Shown here one piece after another: positions 15,901-23,566 of a stretch of 28,636 nucleotides of DNA (position 1 is the first letter of the stretch; each line of letters opens with the position of its first letter). The translations under genes and the position numbers were made by a program. The DNA lies in IMG/VR virus record IMGVR_UViG_3300029922_000252, positions 1 to 28,636 of that record; one strand, given 5' to 3'. The notes beneath the pieces are model-generated. The model was not told where the DNA came from, made no database searches, and saw only the letters and a list, made by a program, of their open reading frames with translations. The DNA is from a virus.

Positions 15901-17089
15901 GTCACTTACCAATAAGACTGTAGACGGCGTCACACCCACAACGATGGGCTACTTAGACGCCACTAGCAGTATTCAGACACAGCTTAACGGAAAGCAAGCA
16001 TCAGGCGCAGTGACCACAGTTTCAGTGGTTACAGCTAACGGTCTTCAGGGAACTTCTTCTGGTGGTGCGACGCCTACTCTGACACTTAATGTCGATTCTA
16101 CGCATGTGCTTCCTGTGAACACCGGCTCAGCTACGAGCTTCTTGAACCAGGCGGGCGGCTACACCACTCCTGCTGGAACGTATAGCCTGCCTGCAGCTAC
16201 CGCTTCTGTACTAGGCGGCGTCAAACCTGACGGCACAACACTTACAAACAGCAGCGGGGCCATCAGTGTAACTAATCCATACAATGCGGCAGCTGTCGCC
16301 ATTACGGGTGGTTCTATTGATGGTACTGTGGTTGGAGGAACAACGCCAGCAGCAGGGCATTTTACCAGCGTATCCACTGGAGGAACCACTACAGCGATCA
16401 CGGGCGGAACGGCTGGCACAGAAGCTACTGCAGAAGGCACGGCACCAACCACGATAACGGGTTCTGGGACCTTCGATATTTTCTATGGTGACTCAACTCT
16501 GCACGCCATTAAGGAGTGCGCAAATTCTACTTCCTCTGCGATTGGAACGTGCTTGCCCGTAGCGGAGATGCCAGCATCGGTGACGACAAATGATCTTCTT
16601 GCTTCAGCTTCCAACGGCTATGGAACCGTGGATACAGGCATCCTCTACACGAATGTGACGCAGACAACAATCACTCCAGCCGCTAATCAGATTTGCGTTT
16701 ACGGATCGACCGCGAAGACCTGTACGCCGACTACTACGCTGCCATCAGTCGCGCTACCAGTGGTAACTACAACTGTATCCAGCGGATCGATCTCTGCAGT
16801 CACGACGAACAACACCTACATCATCTGCACTACAACTTGCAACGTGACACCCCTTCAAGCCGCAGCGGGCGTGCAACTTTGTGTTCGCAATGCACCAGGG
16901 TCGGCGACGGTCATTACATTGAACGCTCTCGGGGCCAGCAACTACTATGAGTTAACCACGCACGCCGGATGGGGAACGGTGAACCACGCTGTAGTTTCAG
17001 GAGGGGCGGCAACAGACTCAATCTGTTTGGTGGGATATGACACGACGCACTATGCCGTAATGAGCTACACGGGGACTTGGGCAGACTGA
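12995..17089 (+). CDS. Exported tailspike/tail-fibre hybrid with beta-helix
   Basis: This 1364-residue protein has a signal peptide (MINKLATLLLIFVGAATVAA, cut before QTQVN). Module A at 51-112 and YGMPYTN...YTC follow as in the 6528 protein. From about 298 a pectate-lyase-3 type right-handed beta-helix begins (YGAVCNGVADDTAALAIA, GGTVYIPP at 331-338). It is interrupted by a second module A (346-412) before resuming with SPLVVTNANLWVDGS, and continues to about 745. The C-terminal half is a long fibre with LTNKTVDG (971), IQTQLNGK (993), VLGGVKPDGTTL (about 1072) and IDGTVVGGTTPAAGHFTS (1108), all classic tail-fibre signatures. It ends in a Cys-containing head. AGGAG at 12986-12990 precedes the ATG. 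The preceding 154-base gap holds no gene and no clear promoter. Polysaccharide binding or depolymerisation is likely by family; active residues were not assigned. Confidence 0.88.
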   Translation: MINKLATLLLIFVGAATVAAQTQVNAATQINWSNVSGVGVPTQYCPTVVSGSTILGSMVVALASVNGVLANQAVTGIGIPTGATVAKLNIGGTAVILSAPATSTASNVSLSFSSYGMPYTNTTTGQQYTCGAAGWALGAGGSGLTSFTSGNLAPLFTATLGANPTIAPALTFALSNAAQNYLLAGPASGSAGVPAYRTLVNADFPSTLAPTISAANMTAFPVPSLAGNITATTNSTLTTLPSLALPYAQLSGTVPTWNQSTTGNAATASALSTTGTAGTFWGSFGGTQQYAAVPTPHFFDVTSPVYGAVCNGVADDTAALAIASSAANGVGGTVYIPPVVGAAGIGTISGSTMSVTNFTAGTTYHVGQVIFGPGIPTSPPTTVTAIPSGGGVGNYTISLSTLSISSPITITGYAACMTASPLVVTNANLWVDGSIMASASIPSVVQWGSSTTRNNNHKIYGTGNIDTNNLAARAIDLSNYSIVEISGIMVYHAASVAGIDIGDTSNQSGGALIHNITVMNPAGSSYTTGVPGIWAHLGTDSHMDDITVIGYYYGVQNSVHNNLPFSNIHVWGFGTNGGWTGSNLPYTCFLDSFGQQTWAHDECDTAIKYGLEAASYETVVEDFLYYNNATWGSNGFVTGIEFDQTAGLGVVNGARFIGQSGHALAADVTVNGGNNVSSLQIFGVNESSYVNQESANILSTGGQAALVGNLTGSGMLKLPALSSASATNCLQVDTAGNITNTGTVCATPGAITGMLAGYIPIAATGTTIVGNAHLNDGVTTTNTLTATEAFAAPTINGVALTAAGSSSTYLNGAGSYTTPTGSGTVNSGTAYSPAYYPVGGGSQVSGVTPFTGIAYYTPSTPPAAAVAANVYGLWSGTCSASTFLRGDGTCASATGSTGLSGMTSGQVPIAASASTVAGSEPLAGSGAAITTGPASGVTSLDVTEFTGTGGQVADSGVAVGSLATLTGVQSLTNKTVDGVTPTTMGYLDATSSIQTQLNGKQASGAVTTVSVVTANGLQGTSSGGATPTLTLNVDSTHVLPVNTGSATSFLNQAGGYTTPAGTYSLPAATASVLGGVKPDGTTLTNSSGAISVTNPYNAAAVAITGGSIDGTVVGGTTPAAGHFTSVSTGGTTTAITGGTAGTEATAEGTAPTTITGSGTFDIFYGDSTLHAIKECANSTSSAIGTCLPVAEMPASVTTNDLLASASNGYGTVDTGILYTNVTQTTITPAANQICVYGSTAKTCTPTTTLPSVALPVVTTTVSSGSISAVTTNNTYIICTTTCNVTPLQAAAGVQLCVRNAPGSATVITLNALGASNYYELTTHAGWGTVNHAVVSGGAATDSICLVGYDTTHYAVMSYTGTWAD
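13145..13330 (+). repeat. Module A copy 1 in the 12995 protein
   Basis: Residues 51-112: GSTILGSMVVALASVNG, then TGIGIPTGATVAKL, ending in VSLSF. It is followed by SSYGMPYTN, identical in arrangement to the 6528 protein; the flanking DNA (AGCAGCTA.GGAATGCC.TA) is also similar between the two genes. Confidence 0.65.
14030..14230 (+). repeat. Module A copy 2 inserted in the beta-helix
   Basis: Residues 346-412: GTISGSTMSVTNF, then GQVIFGPGIPTSPPTTVTAI and GVGNYTISL. It splits the pectate-lyase-3 type fold directly after GGTVYIPP, where family members normally continue straight to the next beta strand. Confidence 0.65.
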
Positions 17090-18600
17090 TGAAAAAGATA
17101 ATCATTCTCACGCTTTTCCTTCTTCCGGTGTCGATCAACGCTCAGATACTCAGCGCGATCGCATGGCAGCAGGCGGTCGTAAGTGGCACAGTGGTGACCT
17201 CCCATCTCGGAGGCACCGCAGCGTCCCTCTCGACCACGCCTGACACAGGGAATGCGCTGAACCTGTACTACGATGGCTTTGTCACTCCTGCTGTTATGAG
17301 TTCTCCATCGTGGGGATCGATGCATGTTTACTGGGGAAGCCCCGACGCATCAGCTCCCAACTGGGGGGCGGCACTTTATGCCGATACGCAGATTACTGGT
17401 ACCGTGAACACCTTAGGCACGACGGTAACGTGGGTATCCGGTACTCAGTTTCCAACTTCAGCCCAGTTTTCCGGGAGTTGGAAAGGCGCGATCATGGTTA
17501 TCAACGGAGCACCATGCCGGATAACTGCAATCGGAAGCGCCACTTCTCTTACGTGCATATCGAGCCAAGGTACACACACAGGTGTGGTCTATGCGCTTCA
17601 CATTCCCGGCGCGCTCGTCTGTTCGGCCTTTAGCAGTACTGTGGCGACGAACGGGTGGAACACTATTACGCCGACTGGCTGCGGAACGCCATCCGCTAAT
17701 ACGCAATACTGGACCAGCATGATCACGGCGTCTAGCACCCAGGCCGTTGGGTTTAACGGATCATATGGACAAGGGTGTCCTGATAATCAGAACAATTTCA
17801 TCGGTTCTGGAGGAACATGGTACCAGACTCTTGGAAGTTTCACCAGTAATGCCAGTTTTCCGGGCACGGCGAATATCTCTTCTACGGGATATGATCCAGG
17901 TGATGGATGCCCGGCATCCTATATTGATGTTACCTACCAAACCTCGGTCCAGTATCCTCTTGTAGCCTATGTGCATGGAACCTGTGATTCCTCCACCGCG
18001 GCCTGCGCGATCGCCATGCCGCCCGTCGTGGCTGGTCAATCGATAGTAGTTTTCGAAGAGTCCACATCTACGGTATCGACGCCTACCGACAGTGCATCCG
18101 ACACCTTCACTCAGATCGGATCGGGGGCAACAGTAACTGGAGGATCTGCAACCTACTACGAGTCCGCTTACTACATCGACAGACCCACAGCAGGAGCCAA
18201 TCAAGTTACATGCAACTTTGCCGCGCTTAACAAGGACGTATGCCACGTGATCGTGTTTCAAGGCAACCTAGCTTCGGGGTCCTTGGATAAAAACTGCTAC
18301 GATACCGCAGTCCTGACGACCGCTTCATTTACCGGATGCGCGACGGCCTCGACCACGCAGGCTACGGAGCTAGTTCTTTCCTTCTTGTTCAACGACAATA
18401 TTGCCAGTGCAAGCAACGCGAATTTCTTCACGACGCCAGGTCCGTGGACTTTGCTCGGATCAAGCATCGGATCGGGGATATCACCTATTCAAATTGGCGT
18501 GGCAATGCAAACTTCTTCTTCCACGGGGACGTTTGCTGGAACCGGAACCGCATATGGGGGATCGCCGCAAATATCGACAACTACCGCAACATTTAAGTGA
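17089..18600 (+). CDS. Exported beta-rich protein, unknown function
   Basis: This 503-residue protein starts at ATG 17089, overlapping the upstream stop (TGATG), so it is probably coupled to the beta-helix gene; an upstream GTG at 17077 adds four residues and is less likely. MKKIIILTLFLLPVSINA is a short, textbook signal peptide followed by Gln. The mature chain is Ser/Thr/Gly-rich and beta-like with many spaced Cys (APCRITAIGSATSLTC, CDSSTAACAI, NKDVCHVIVFQG, KNCYD). The last part, from about 290, with AGQSIVVFEESTS and VFQGNLASGSLDK, resembles lectin-like or cell-surface beta-sandwich repeats in a general way. I do not recognise a family. Position within the exported cassette suggests a fibre partner or a secreted binding protein. 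Confidence 0.8.
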   Translation: MKKIIILTLFLLPVSINAQILSAIAWQQAVVSGTVVTSHLGGTAASLSTTPDTGNALNLYYDGFVTPAVMSSPSWGSMHVYWGSPDASAPNWGAALYADTQITGTVNTLGTTVTWVSGTQFPTSAQFSGSWKGAIMVINGAPCRITAIGSATSLTCISSQGTHTGVVYALHIPGALVCSAFSSTVATNGWNTITPTGCGTPSANTQYWTSMITASSTQAVGFNGSYGQGCPDNQNNFIGSGGTWYQTLGSFTSNASFPGTANISSTGYDPGDGCPASYIDVTYQTSVQYPLVAYVHGTCDSSTAACAIAMPPVVAGQSIVVFEESTSTVSTPTDSASDTFTQIGSGATVTGGSATYYESAYYIDRPTAGANQVTCNFAALNKDVCHVIVFQGNLASGSLDKNCYDTAVLTTASFTGCATASTTQATELVLSFLFNDNIASASNANFFTTPGPWTLLGSSIGSGISPIQIGVAMQTSSSTGTFAGTGTAYGGSPQISTTTATFK

Positions 18601-18605
18601 GGCGT

Positions 18606-20402
18606 ATGAATCGAATACTTGCCATATTCACATGTCTGCTCATGATACCGCTGGCTTACGGTCAGGGGGCGTGTCCATCGGGCCTTCCGGCAACAGGAAC
18701 CCACTGTTACTTCGTCTCGGCAGCCGGGGCGGACACAAACAACGGAACCAGCGAATCAACGCCGTGGCTTCACGCTCCTGGAATGCCGAACTGCTCCAAC
18801 ATGTGCACCAGCACGACATTGACGGCTGGAAACGGTGTGGTCTTTCGTGGGGGCGATACATGGCACTTCGGCAACTCATCGGCTGCGCCTTATACTGGCG
18901 GAACGCTTGATCTCCACACACTTCTTTTTAGTTCGGGAAACGATACGACGTGTGTGGGTTCACCGCTTGTCACCACCGGGTGTATCTACTATGGCGTGGA
19001 TCAGGCGTGGTATACGGGAGGTTCTTGGGCGCGGCCAATCTTCACTGGAGACAACTCCACATCAACCTCAAACGTGGCAAGTTGCACGTATCAGGTCCCA
19101 AACACGCCACCCGATGTAACCAACACATTAGTTAGCTTGGCGAGAAATGTGTATTTTGACAATTTCGAACTTACAGGCTTGTGCGTAAATGCTTCAAGTC
19201 CGACAAGTGGCACCACTGGAACTTATGTTGCGTATCTGGGTACAGGAATAAGTGGCTTTGGCACGGTATTTGAAACCAACCTATATATCCACGGATGGAC
19301 GGCAACATCCACGGCGGGAACTGGGAACAACACTATTCCAGTTACTGTGATTGGTGGCGGAAATGGCGGATTGCAGAACATATTCTCGATTGTCGTAGAC
19401 GGAAGTGATTCGCTACCTGGAGTCGCGGGGTGGGGGACTTTTCCATCCTTTTATCATTTCAAGGATTCAATCATTCGTTATGTGACGCAAGGCGTAGGGC
19501 AGTTTTGCCACGATATTCACGACAATATTTTCGAGCACTTTTTCAACCCGTCTGTTCCTACACACGGCAACACTTTGGAGTGCAACGACGACAATCCAGG
19601 AACAGCCACAAATCAGCCACAGAATACCCCGAATGTTTTTTACAACAATATTGTTAGGCACGACGACGCTGGATTCTCTACCGGTAATCCTAGATTGTGG
19701 TTTTGCCCGGAAGGAGTGCCTGAGTACTGGTTCAATAACCTTCAATATGATTTAACTGCAGGCGCAGGGCAAAACTGGGACTATGCGGGTCCGACCGGCT
19801 ATAGTTGTTCAAATACTGGCGGTCAATTCATGTTCAACAACACCATCGTCGGCGGATCGCAGCCTTGTTACATCTCAACCGTCAGTCATGGTGGGCAGTA
19901 CCTGACAGTACTAAATGAGCACCTGATTGCCACACCATTCGACACCGGAAGTACGGCCTGCACAGGAGGTGCGAGCGCTAGCAATGTGGCGCAGACCGAT
20001 GTGACGGCGGTCAGCCAAGGATACCTCATGACCGGAGGAACAGGTGGAACAGGGTACACGTGTTCCAATGAGAGCACGACTCCATGCTCCCCAACGACGG
20101 GAAGCACCTCCACTGTGTCCGCAGGTGCTAACCATCAAGCCTACTGTACTGCTCTGGCAGGATACACGTCTGAACCCGCCATTGGTACGGACGCAGCCAA
20201 CGCCTGCAAGTACGGGACTACGGACGGATGCGCTTACAACACCACAGCACACACTATGAGGTGCCCGGCGCAGTTTGCAGTTGCACGGCCAGTAAGCACG
20301 GCTTGGGACGCCGGGGCCTACGAGTTCAGCACGGGGGCTGTTTCAGGCTGGTTGGTCAGGAGTGGAACGACGATTTCAAGCGGGGCAACAATCATACAGT
20401 GA
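18606..20402 (+). CDS. Exported parallel beta-helix protein
   Basis: This 598-residue protein has a signal peptide (MNRILAIFTCLLMIPLAYG, cut before Gln). The mature start GACPSGLPATGTHCYFVSAA and then GADTNNGTSESTPWLHA are typical of secreted right-handed beta-helix proteins with a DxNxGTxxxPW entry. FRGGDTWHFG and many Asn-rich turns follow (FNNTIVGG, FYNNIVRHDDAG, DIHDNIFEHF), each probably a coil of the helix. The end RPVSTAWDAGAYEFS is the usual last coil of this fold. ATG 18606 follows the previous stop by five bases with GAGG just upstream; GTG 18597 is an alternative. Proteins of this fold bind or cleave polysaccharides. It lacks tail-fibre repeats, so it could be a secreted accessory factor and not a virion part. 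Confidence 0.85.
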   Translation: MNRILAIFTCLLMIPLAYGQGACPSGLPATGTHCYFVSAAGADTNNGTSESTPWLHAPGMPNCSNMCTSTTLTAGNGVVFRGGDTWHFGNSSAAPYTGGTLDLHTLLFSSGNDTTCVGSPLVTTGCIYYGVDQAWYTGGSWARPIFTGDNSTSTSNVASCTYQVPNTPPDVTNTLVSLARNVYFDNFELTGLCVNASSPTSGTTGTYVAYLGTGISGFGTVFETNLYIHGWTATSTAGTGNNTIPVTVIGGGNGGLQNIFSIVVDGSDSLPGVAGWGTFPSFYHFKDSIIRYVTQGVGQFCHDIHDNIFEHFFNPSVPTHGNTLECNDDNPGTATNQPQNTPNVFYNNIVRHDDAGFSTGNPRLWFCPEGVPEYWFNNLQYDLTAGAGQNWDYAGPTGYSCSNTGGQFMFNNTIVGGSQPCYISTVSHGGQYLTVLNEHLIATPFDTGSTACTGGASASNVAQTDVTAVSQGYLMTGGTGGTGYTCSNESTTPCSPTTGSTSTVSAGANHQAYCTALAGYTSEPAIGTDAANACKYGTTDGCAYNTTAHTMRCPAQFAVARPVSTAWDAGAYEFSTGAVSGWLVRSGTTISSGATIIQ

Positions 20403-20403
20403 A

Positions 20404-20475
20404 TAGGCACTCGAAGAATCGTGTGTACTCCGGCAGACCACTAAGAAGCACGCTGATCCACTCAAGAGGTGCCTA
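20404..20475 (+). promoter_or_regulatory. Inverted repeat enclosing start of the 20475 gene
   Basis: TAGGCAC (20404-20410), directly after the stop of the last exported-protein gene, is the exact complement of GTGCCTA (20469-20475), which covers the end of the ribosome site and the A of the start codon. If folded, it would hide the start of the first gene after the cassette unless ribosomes translating the upstream gene open it. The stem is only 7 bp with a 58-base loop, so this is tentative. Confidence 0.3.
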
Positions 20476-21062
20476 TGATCTCAGTACAAGAAGTCATTAC
20501 CGACCCAGACATGACGGCCCCCCAGCCATACCAGATACTGCGGTCTACGGGCTCTTATATAGCCGGTGGTTTTCAAAGCATCACTACGACTATACAGTGC
20601 TTTGGCCCGGTGCAGCAGGCCAGCAATCACGAAATACAGATGCTACCTGAAGCTGACCGTGTAGGCAGCATCAGTGCGTTCTGGAGCACGCAGCCTATCT
20701 ACACTACACGTGGTACAGCAGCAGTACCATCTGTACAAGGTGCAGTTCCTGCGGGTGATGTTCCTGGTACAGTTTACTCACTGCCTACTGTGCCTTCAGG
20801 CGGTGTGGTAGACCTATACCTAAACGGTCTGCGGCTAACGCCGAGAACTGATTACGTGTTGAACGGTCTGACCATTGCACTTGTAAGTCCGACTGCATCG
20901 GGCGCGAAGTTGTGGGCGCAGTGGAATATCACGGCTAATGTGCAAGCCGCAGCCAGTGACCTTCTAGTGTATGAAGATACTCAGTTCAGAGTTCTACAAG
21001 TGTATCATGACGTTGGATGTGGCTACTGGAAGGCTCTTGGAACAAGAATGGCGGCGGCCTGA
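20475..21062 (+). CDS. Neck/tail structural protein with one module B insertion
   Basis: This 195-residue protein is the first tail-side structural gene after the exported cassette. ATG 20475 is preferred because AGAGG sits five bases upstream; GTG 20469 would add two residues. The flanking parts, DPDMTAPQPYQILRSTGSYI, PEADRVGSISAFWS and VYEDTQFRVLQVYHDVGCGY, look like one small beta-rich domain of a neck or adaptor protein found just before the neck terminator in related phages; I cannot name the family. Residues 91-152 are a module B copy (VPGTVYSL, LYLNGLRLTPRTDYVLNG, WAQWNI), so the native protein would be about 130 residues. The stop is two bases before the next ATG. Confidence 0.75.
   Translation: MISVQEVITDPDMTAPQPYQILRSTGSYIAGGFQSITTTIQCFGPVQQASNHEIQMLPEADRVGSISAFWSTQPIYTTRGTAAVPSVQGAVPAGDVPGTVYSLPTVPSGGVVDLYLNGLRLTPRTDYVLNGLTIALVSPTASGAKLWAQWNITANVQAAASDLLVYEDTQFRVLQVYHDVGCGYWKALGTRMAAA
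20745..20930 (+). repeat. Module B copy 4, in the 20475 protein
   Basis: Residues 91-152 of the 20475 protein. PGTVYSLPTVPSGG, LNGLRLTPRTDYVLNG and the closing WAQW match the three copies in the connector gene 15 kb upstream. Confidence 0.75.
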
Positions 21063-21063
21063 T

Positions 21064-21663
21064 ATGACCACAGTTACTTACCCCAATGGGCAGAGTCTGA
21101 CGTCTACAGCCATTACACAGTCTGCTATGCAGATTCTCATGCAGAACGTGACATGCGGCGCACTCGGAATTGTGCCTCCTGACTTCAGTCAAGTGAAGAT
21201 TGACTGGCCACAAGAGGGGCAGCCATTTACGCCGCTACCATCTATCGCTGGGTGCTTCCTGGCATGTAGCACTAAAGATGAAGCATACAGCAAGGTGCGC
21301 GATCAAGTATTTAGCGGTACCGGCCCCGTAACTGAGACCTGGACATATACACGCGGATGGCACATTGCTTGGACGCTGTACGGACCTAATTGCGTAGATC
21401 GTGCGCGTCAGATTCATAGTGCTACATTTCTAGATTGGTTCAATGATTTACTGTCAGTAACCGGGCTATATCCTCTTAATGATCCGCCCAACCCCACCTA
21501 TATCCCTGAAACTTGGAACGCACAGTGGTGGCCACGTAGCGACTTTTACATCGACCTGTACGAGGCCGTTACTGAGACTATTCAGGACAGTGTGGTAAAG
21601 AGTGTGGAAATCAAAGTCAATGCCGATGACCTCGGTCAGGTCGTGGACTTCACAGTATCCTAA
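21064..21663 (+). CDS. Neck/tail terminator protein, LIC_12616 (gp12-like) family
   Basis: This 199-residue protein probably terminates the tail tube and docks it to the neck. Recognisable features are QVKIDWPQEGQPFTPLPSIA with a following CF, a TWTYTRGWHIAWTLYGPNC segment close to the family's y.R.w.v.w.lYGpns, and DRARQIHSATFLD. The length and the place just before the sheath fit the LIC_12616 / neck terminator group. ATG 21064 lies directly after the previous stop and is preferred over ATG 20971, which lies deep within the upstream gene; the ribosome site is weak, so coupling is likely. The stop overlaps TAAGGAG, which serves the sheath gene. Family assignment is by eye and fairly sure. 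Confidence 0.75.
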   Translation: MTTVTYPNGQSLTSTAITQSAMQILMQNVTCGALGIVPPDFSQVKIDWPQEGQPFTPLPSIAGCFLACSTKDEAYSKVRDQVFSGTGPVTETWTYTRGWHIAWTLYGPNCVDRARQIHSATFLDWFNDLLSVTGLYPLNDPPNPTYIPETWNAQWWPRSDFYIDLYEAVTETIQDSVVKSVEIKVNADDLGQVVDFTVS

Positions 21664-21677
21664 GGAGAACGAATATC

Positions 21678-23072
21678 ATGGCCAATGTGCCTCCTCTGTC
21701 CCTAAGTGACATCGTGGACATTTCCGTTACGGTGGCACCATCGGCCGTGACGGCCAACAGCTTTAACCAAGGATTGATTGTAGGGCCTAGCACGGTAATT
21801 CCATCTTACGGCGCCAATCCACGGCTACGCCAGTATGGCGCAGGTTCTACGGCAGCTTTGAATGGTATGCTGGCTGATGGATTCACGCTTAGCAGCCCTG
21901 AATACATCGCCGCTCAGATACAATTCAGCCAGACGCCGCCGCCTTCGTATACATGGGTCGGGTGTCAGGACCTTACTGCGCTACAGACCATCACAATCAA
22001 CGTAGCTGGCACGGGTTGGGCTGTAGGCGACACATTCAGCGTTGTCGCTTCAGGCGGTAGCTACGGCGTGGGCACCATTCTCGCCGCGACTGGCGGAGTA
22101 CCTAGTTCTATCGGCATCTCCGTTCAGGGCACCGGTTACTCGGTCGAAGTAGCCACTACGACGGCCATAGCGCCCTCTGTTGGCGCTGGGTTGACCGTTC
22201 ACATCACGGCGGTCGGCGAGACTCTCTTGCAGGCCTCTGAGGCGTGCCGCGCGGCCAACTCGACATGGTATGGGCTGATGGTCTGTGGCCCAACAGATGC
22301 CGACAACCTGGCCATCAGCACCTGGGCTGATCCGTTGTGGGCTACCACGCGCTACTACCCTTGGTCAAGCACGGCTACGATTCCGGCCGGAACGGCGGGA
22401 AATCTGGCTCTAGAGCTGCAGACGCTGAAGCTCCGTGTGATTGGCACATACGCCACCACGCAAAGCGGCCTGTATCCCAACAACATCTACGCAGCTGCGG
22501 CTGCCATGGGCGTTGAGATGGGCCTGAATACTGGGCTGGCTAACAGCTTCTTCACCATCGCGCACAAGCAACTGGCCGGTATCGCGCCTGAGCCGCTCAG
22601 CCAGACGCAGTACAACAACATTATTGCAGCAGGCTTCAACGCTTACTGCAACTTTGCGCCCTACCAGCTGTACGAGCCTGGCTTCATGTCCAACGGCGCA
22701 CCCAGCTATCTGTGGCTGAACTTAGCCATGCTGGTAGCCAACTTGCAGATTAACGAGCTGAATGTGCTGCAGAGCAACGTGGCCGTACGACAGACTAATG
22801 CGGGTGAGCACTTGCTGATTCAGGCGGCTAACTCGGCCTGCGACACTATGGCAAGCATCGGCTTCTTGTCTGGTGCTGTGTGGACCGGCTCTCCAGTGTT
22901 GAACTTAGCGACTGGGCAAGCTCTTCCATCCGGCTACTTGAACCAGGCTGCTCCTTACGCACAACAGTCAGCAGGTGATCGCGCGGCTGGTAAGGCAATG
23001 CCTATTTATTGTGCTGTCACAACAGCCGGAGCGGTCCAAAGTCTGCTCATCGGCGTCTACACTCAACTGTAA
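21678..23072 (+). CDS. Tail sheath protein, DUF3383 family
   Basis: This 464-residue protein is the probable contractile sheath subunit. Typical DUF3383 features are the start LSDIVDISVTVAPSA, FNQGLIVGPSTVIP, GFTLSSPEYIAAQIQFSQ, and the C-terminal half with FTIAHKQLAGIAPEPLSQTQ and QTNAGEHLLIQAANSACD. Residues about 104-180 form an extra Gly-rich beta segment (VAGTGWAVGDTF, VQGTGYSVE, APSVGAGLTVHIT) of a kind widespread as repeats in phage virion proteins, probably exposed on the outside of the sheath. A good AAGGAG site precedes the ATG. The gene is followed by the tube gene after 12 bases, the standard sheath-tube pair of myoviruses. Confidence 0.85.
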   Translation: MANVPPLSLSDIVDISVTVAPSAVTANSFNQGLIVGPSTVIPSYGANPRLRQYGAGSTAALNGMLADGFTLSSPEYIAAQIQFSQTPPPSYTWVGCQDLTALQTITINVAGTGWAVGDTFSVVASGGSYGVGTILAATGGVPSSIGISVQGTGYSVEVATTTAIAPSVGAGLTVHITAVGETLLQASEACRAANSTWYGLMVCGPTDADNLAISTWADPLWATTRYYPWSSTATIPAGTAGNLALELQTLKLRVIGTYATTQSGLYPNNIYAAAAAMGVEMGLNTGLANSFFTIAHKQLAGIAPEPLSQTQYNNIIAAGFNAYCNFAPYQLYEPGFMSNGAPSYLWLNLAMLVANLQINELNVLQSNVAVRQTNAGEHLLIQAANSACDTMASIGFLSGAVWTGSPVLNLATGQALPSGYLNQAAPYAQQSAGDRAAGKAMPIYCAVTTAGAVQSLLIGVYTQL

Positions 23073-23084
23073 AGGAGAACGACG

Positions 23085-23540
23085 ATGGGGCTGGGCAATA
23101 CATATTCATTCAAGTCTCTTGTGGGCGTGCTGACTAATTCGGCCTTTGGTGTCAGCATCCCACTTACCGGCGGCAACGTAGGCTTCGGCCAAATGACAGT
23201 CACCATGACTACTGAAAGGACTGCGCATGATGTTGCGTCAGACGGCACGGTGATGGTATCCTATCTTGCCGGCGACAACGGCGATTGCGCTATCGAGGTG
23301 CAAGAGTCATCTGTGCTGCATTCTGCGTTGCTGAGTCTGTACAACCAAGCCATTACGGCAGCCAACAATGATGACGTTAGTGGCTGGGCAGCTACCACCA
23401 TCAGTTTTCGAATGTTGACTGATGGCACGAGCCACGTGTTGTCTGGTGTTAGTTTCGGCAAAATTCCTGACAAGCCATATCAAGCAAGCGGCCAGAAAGT
23501 TACGTGGCGCCTCATGGCTGCTAATGTTGTGAACCAGTAA
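23085..23540 (+). CDS. Tail tube protein, DUF3277 family
   Basis: This 151-residue protein is the probable inner tail tube subunit, through which DNA passes. Length, position directly after the sheath gene, and segments such as MTVTMTTERTAHDVASDGTV, LAGDNGDCAIEVQESSVLH and the C-terminal WRLMAANV agree with the DUF3277 tube family. AAAGGAG precedes the ATG. It has no insertion, unlike the neighbouring neck and sheath proteins, which is sensible because both tube faces are packed in the virion. Confidence 0.82.
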   Translation: MGLGNTYSFKSLVGVLTNSAFGVSIPLTGGNVGFGQMTVTMTTERTAHDVASDGTVMVSYLAGDNGDCAIEVQESSVLHSALLSLYNQAITAANNDDVSGWAATTISFRMLTDGTSHVLSGVSFGKIPDKPYQASGQKVTWRLMAANVVNQ

Positions 23541-23566
23541 TACTGTCCTGCAAGGAGGACACTTCA

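Noticed and set aside
6528-20402. Diversity-generating retroelement targets or invertible fibre cassettes.
   Set aside because: No reverse transcriptase, template-like repeat, recombinase or flanking inverted repeats were seen in the window.
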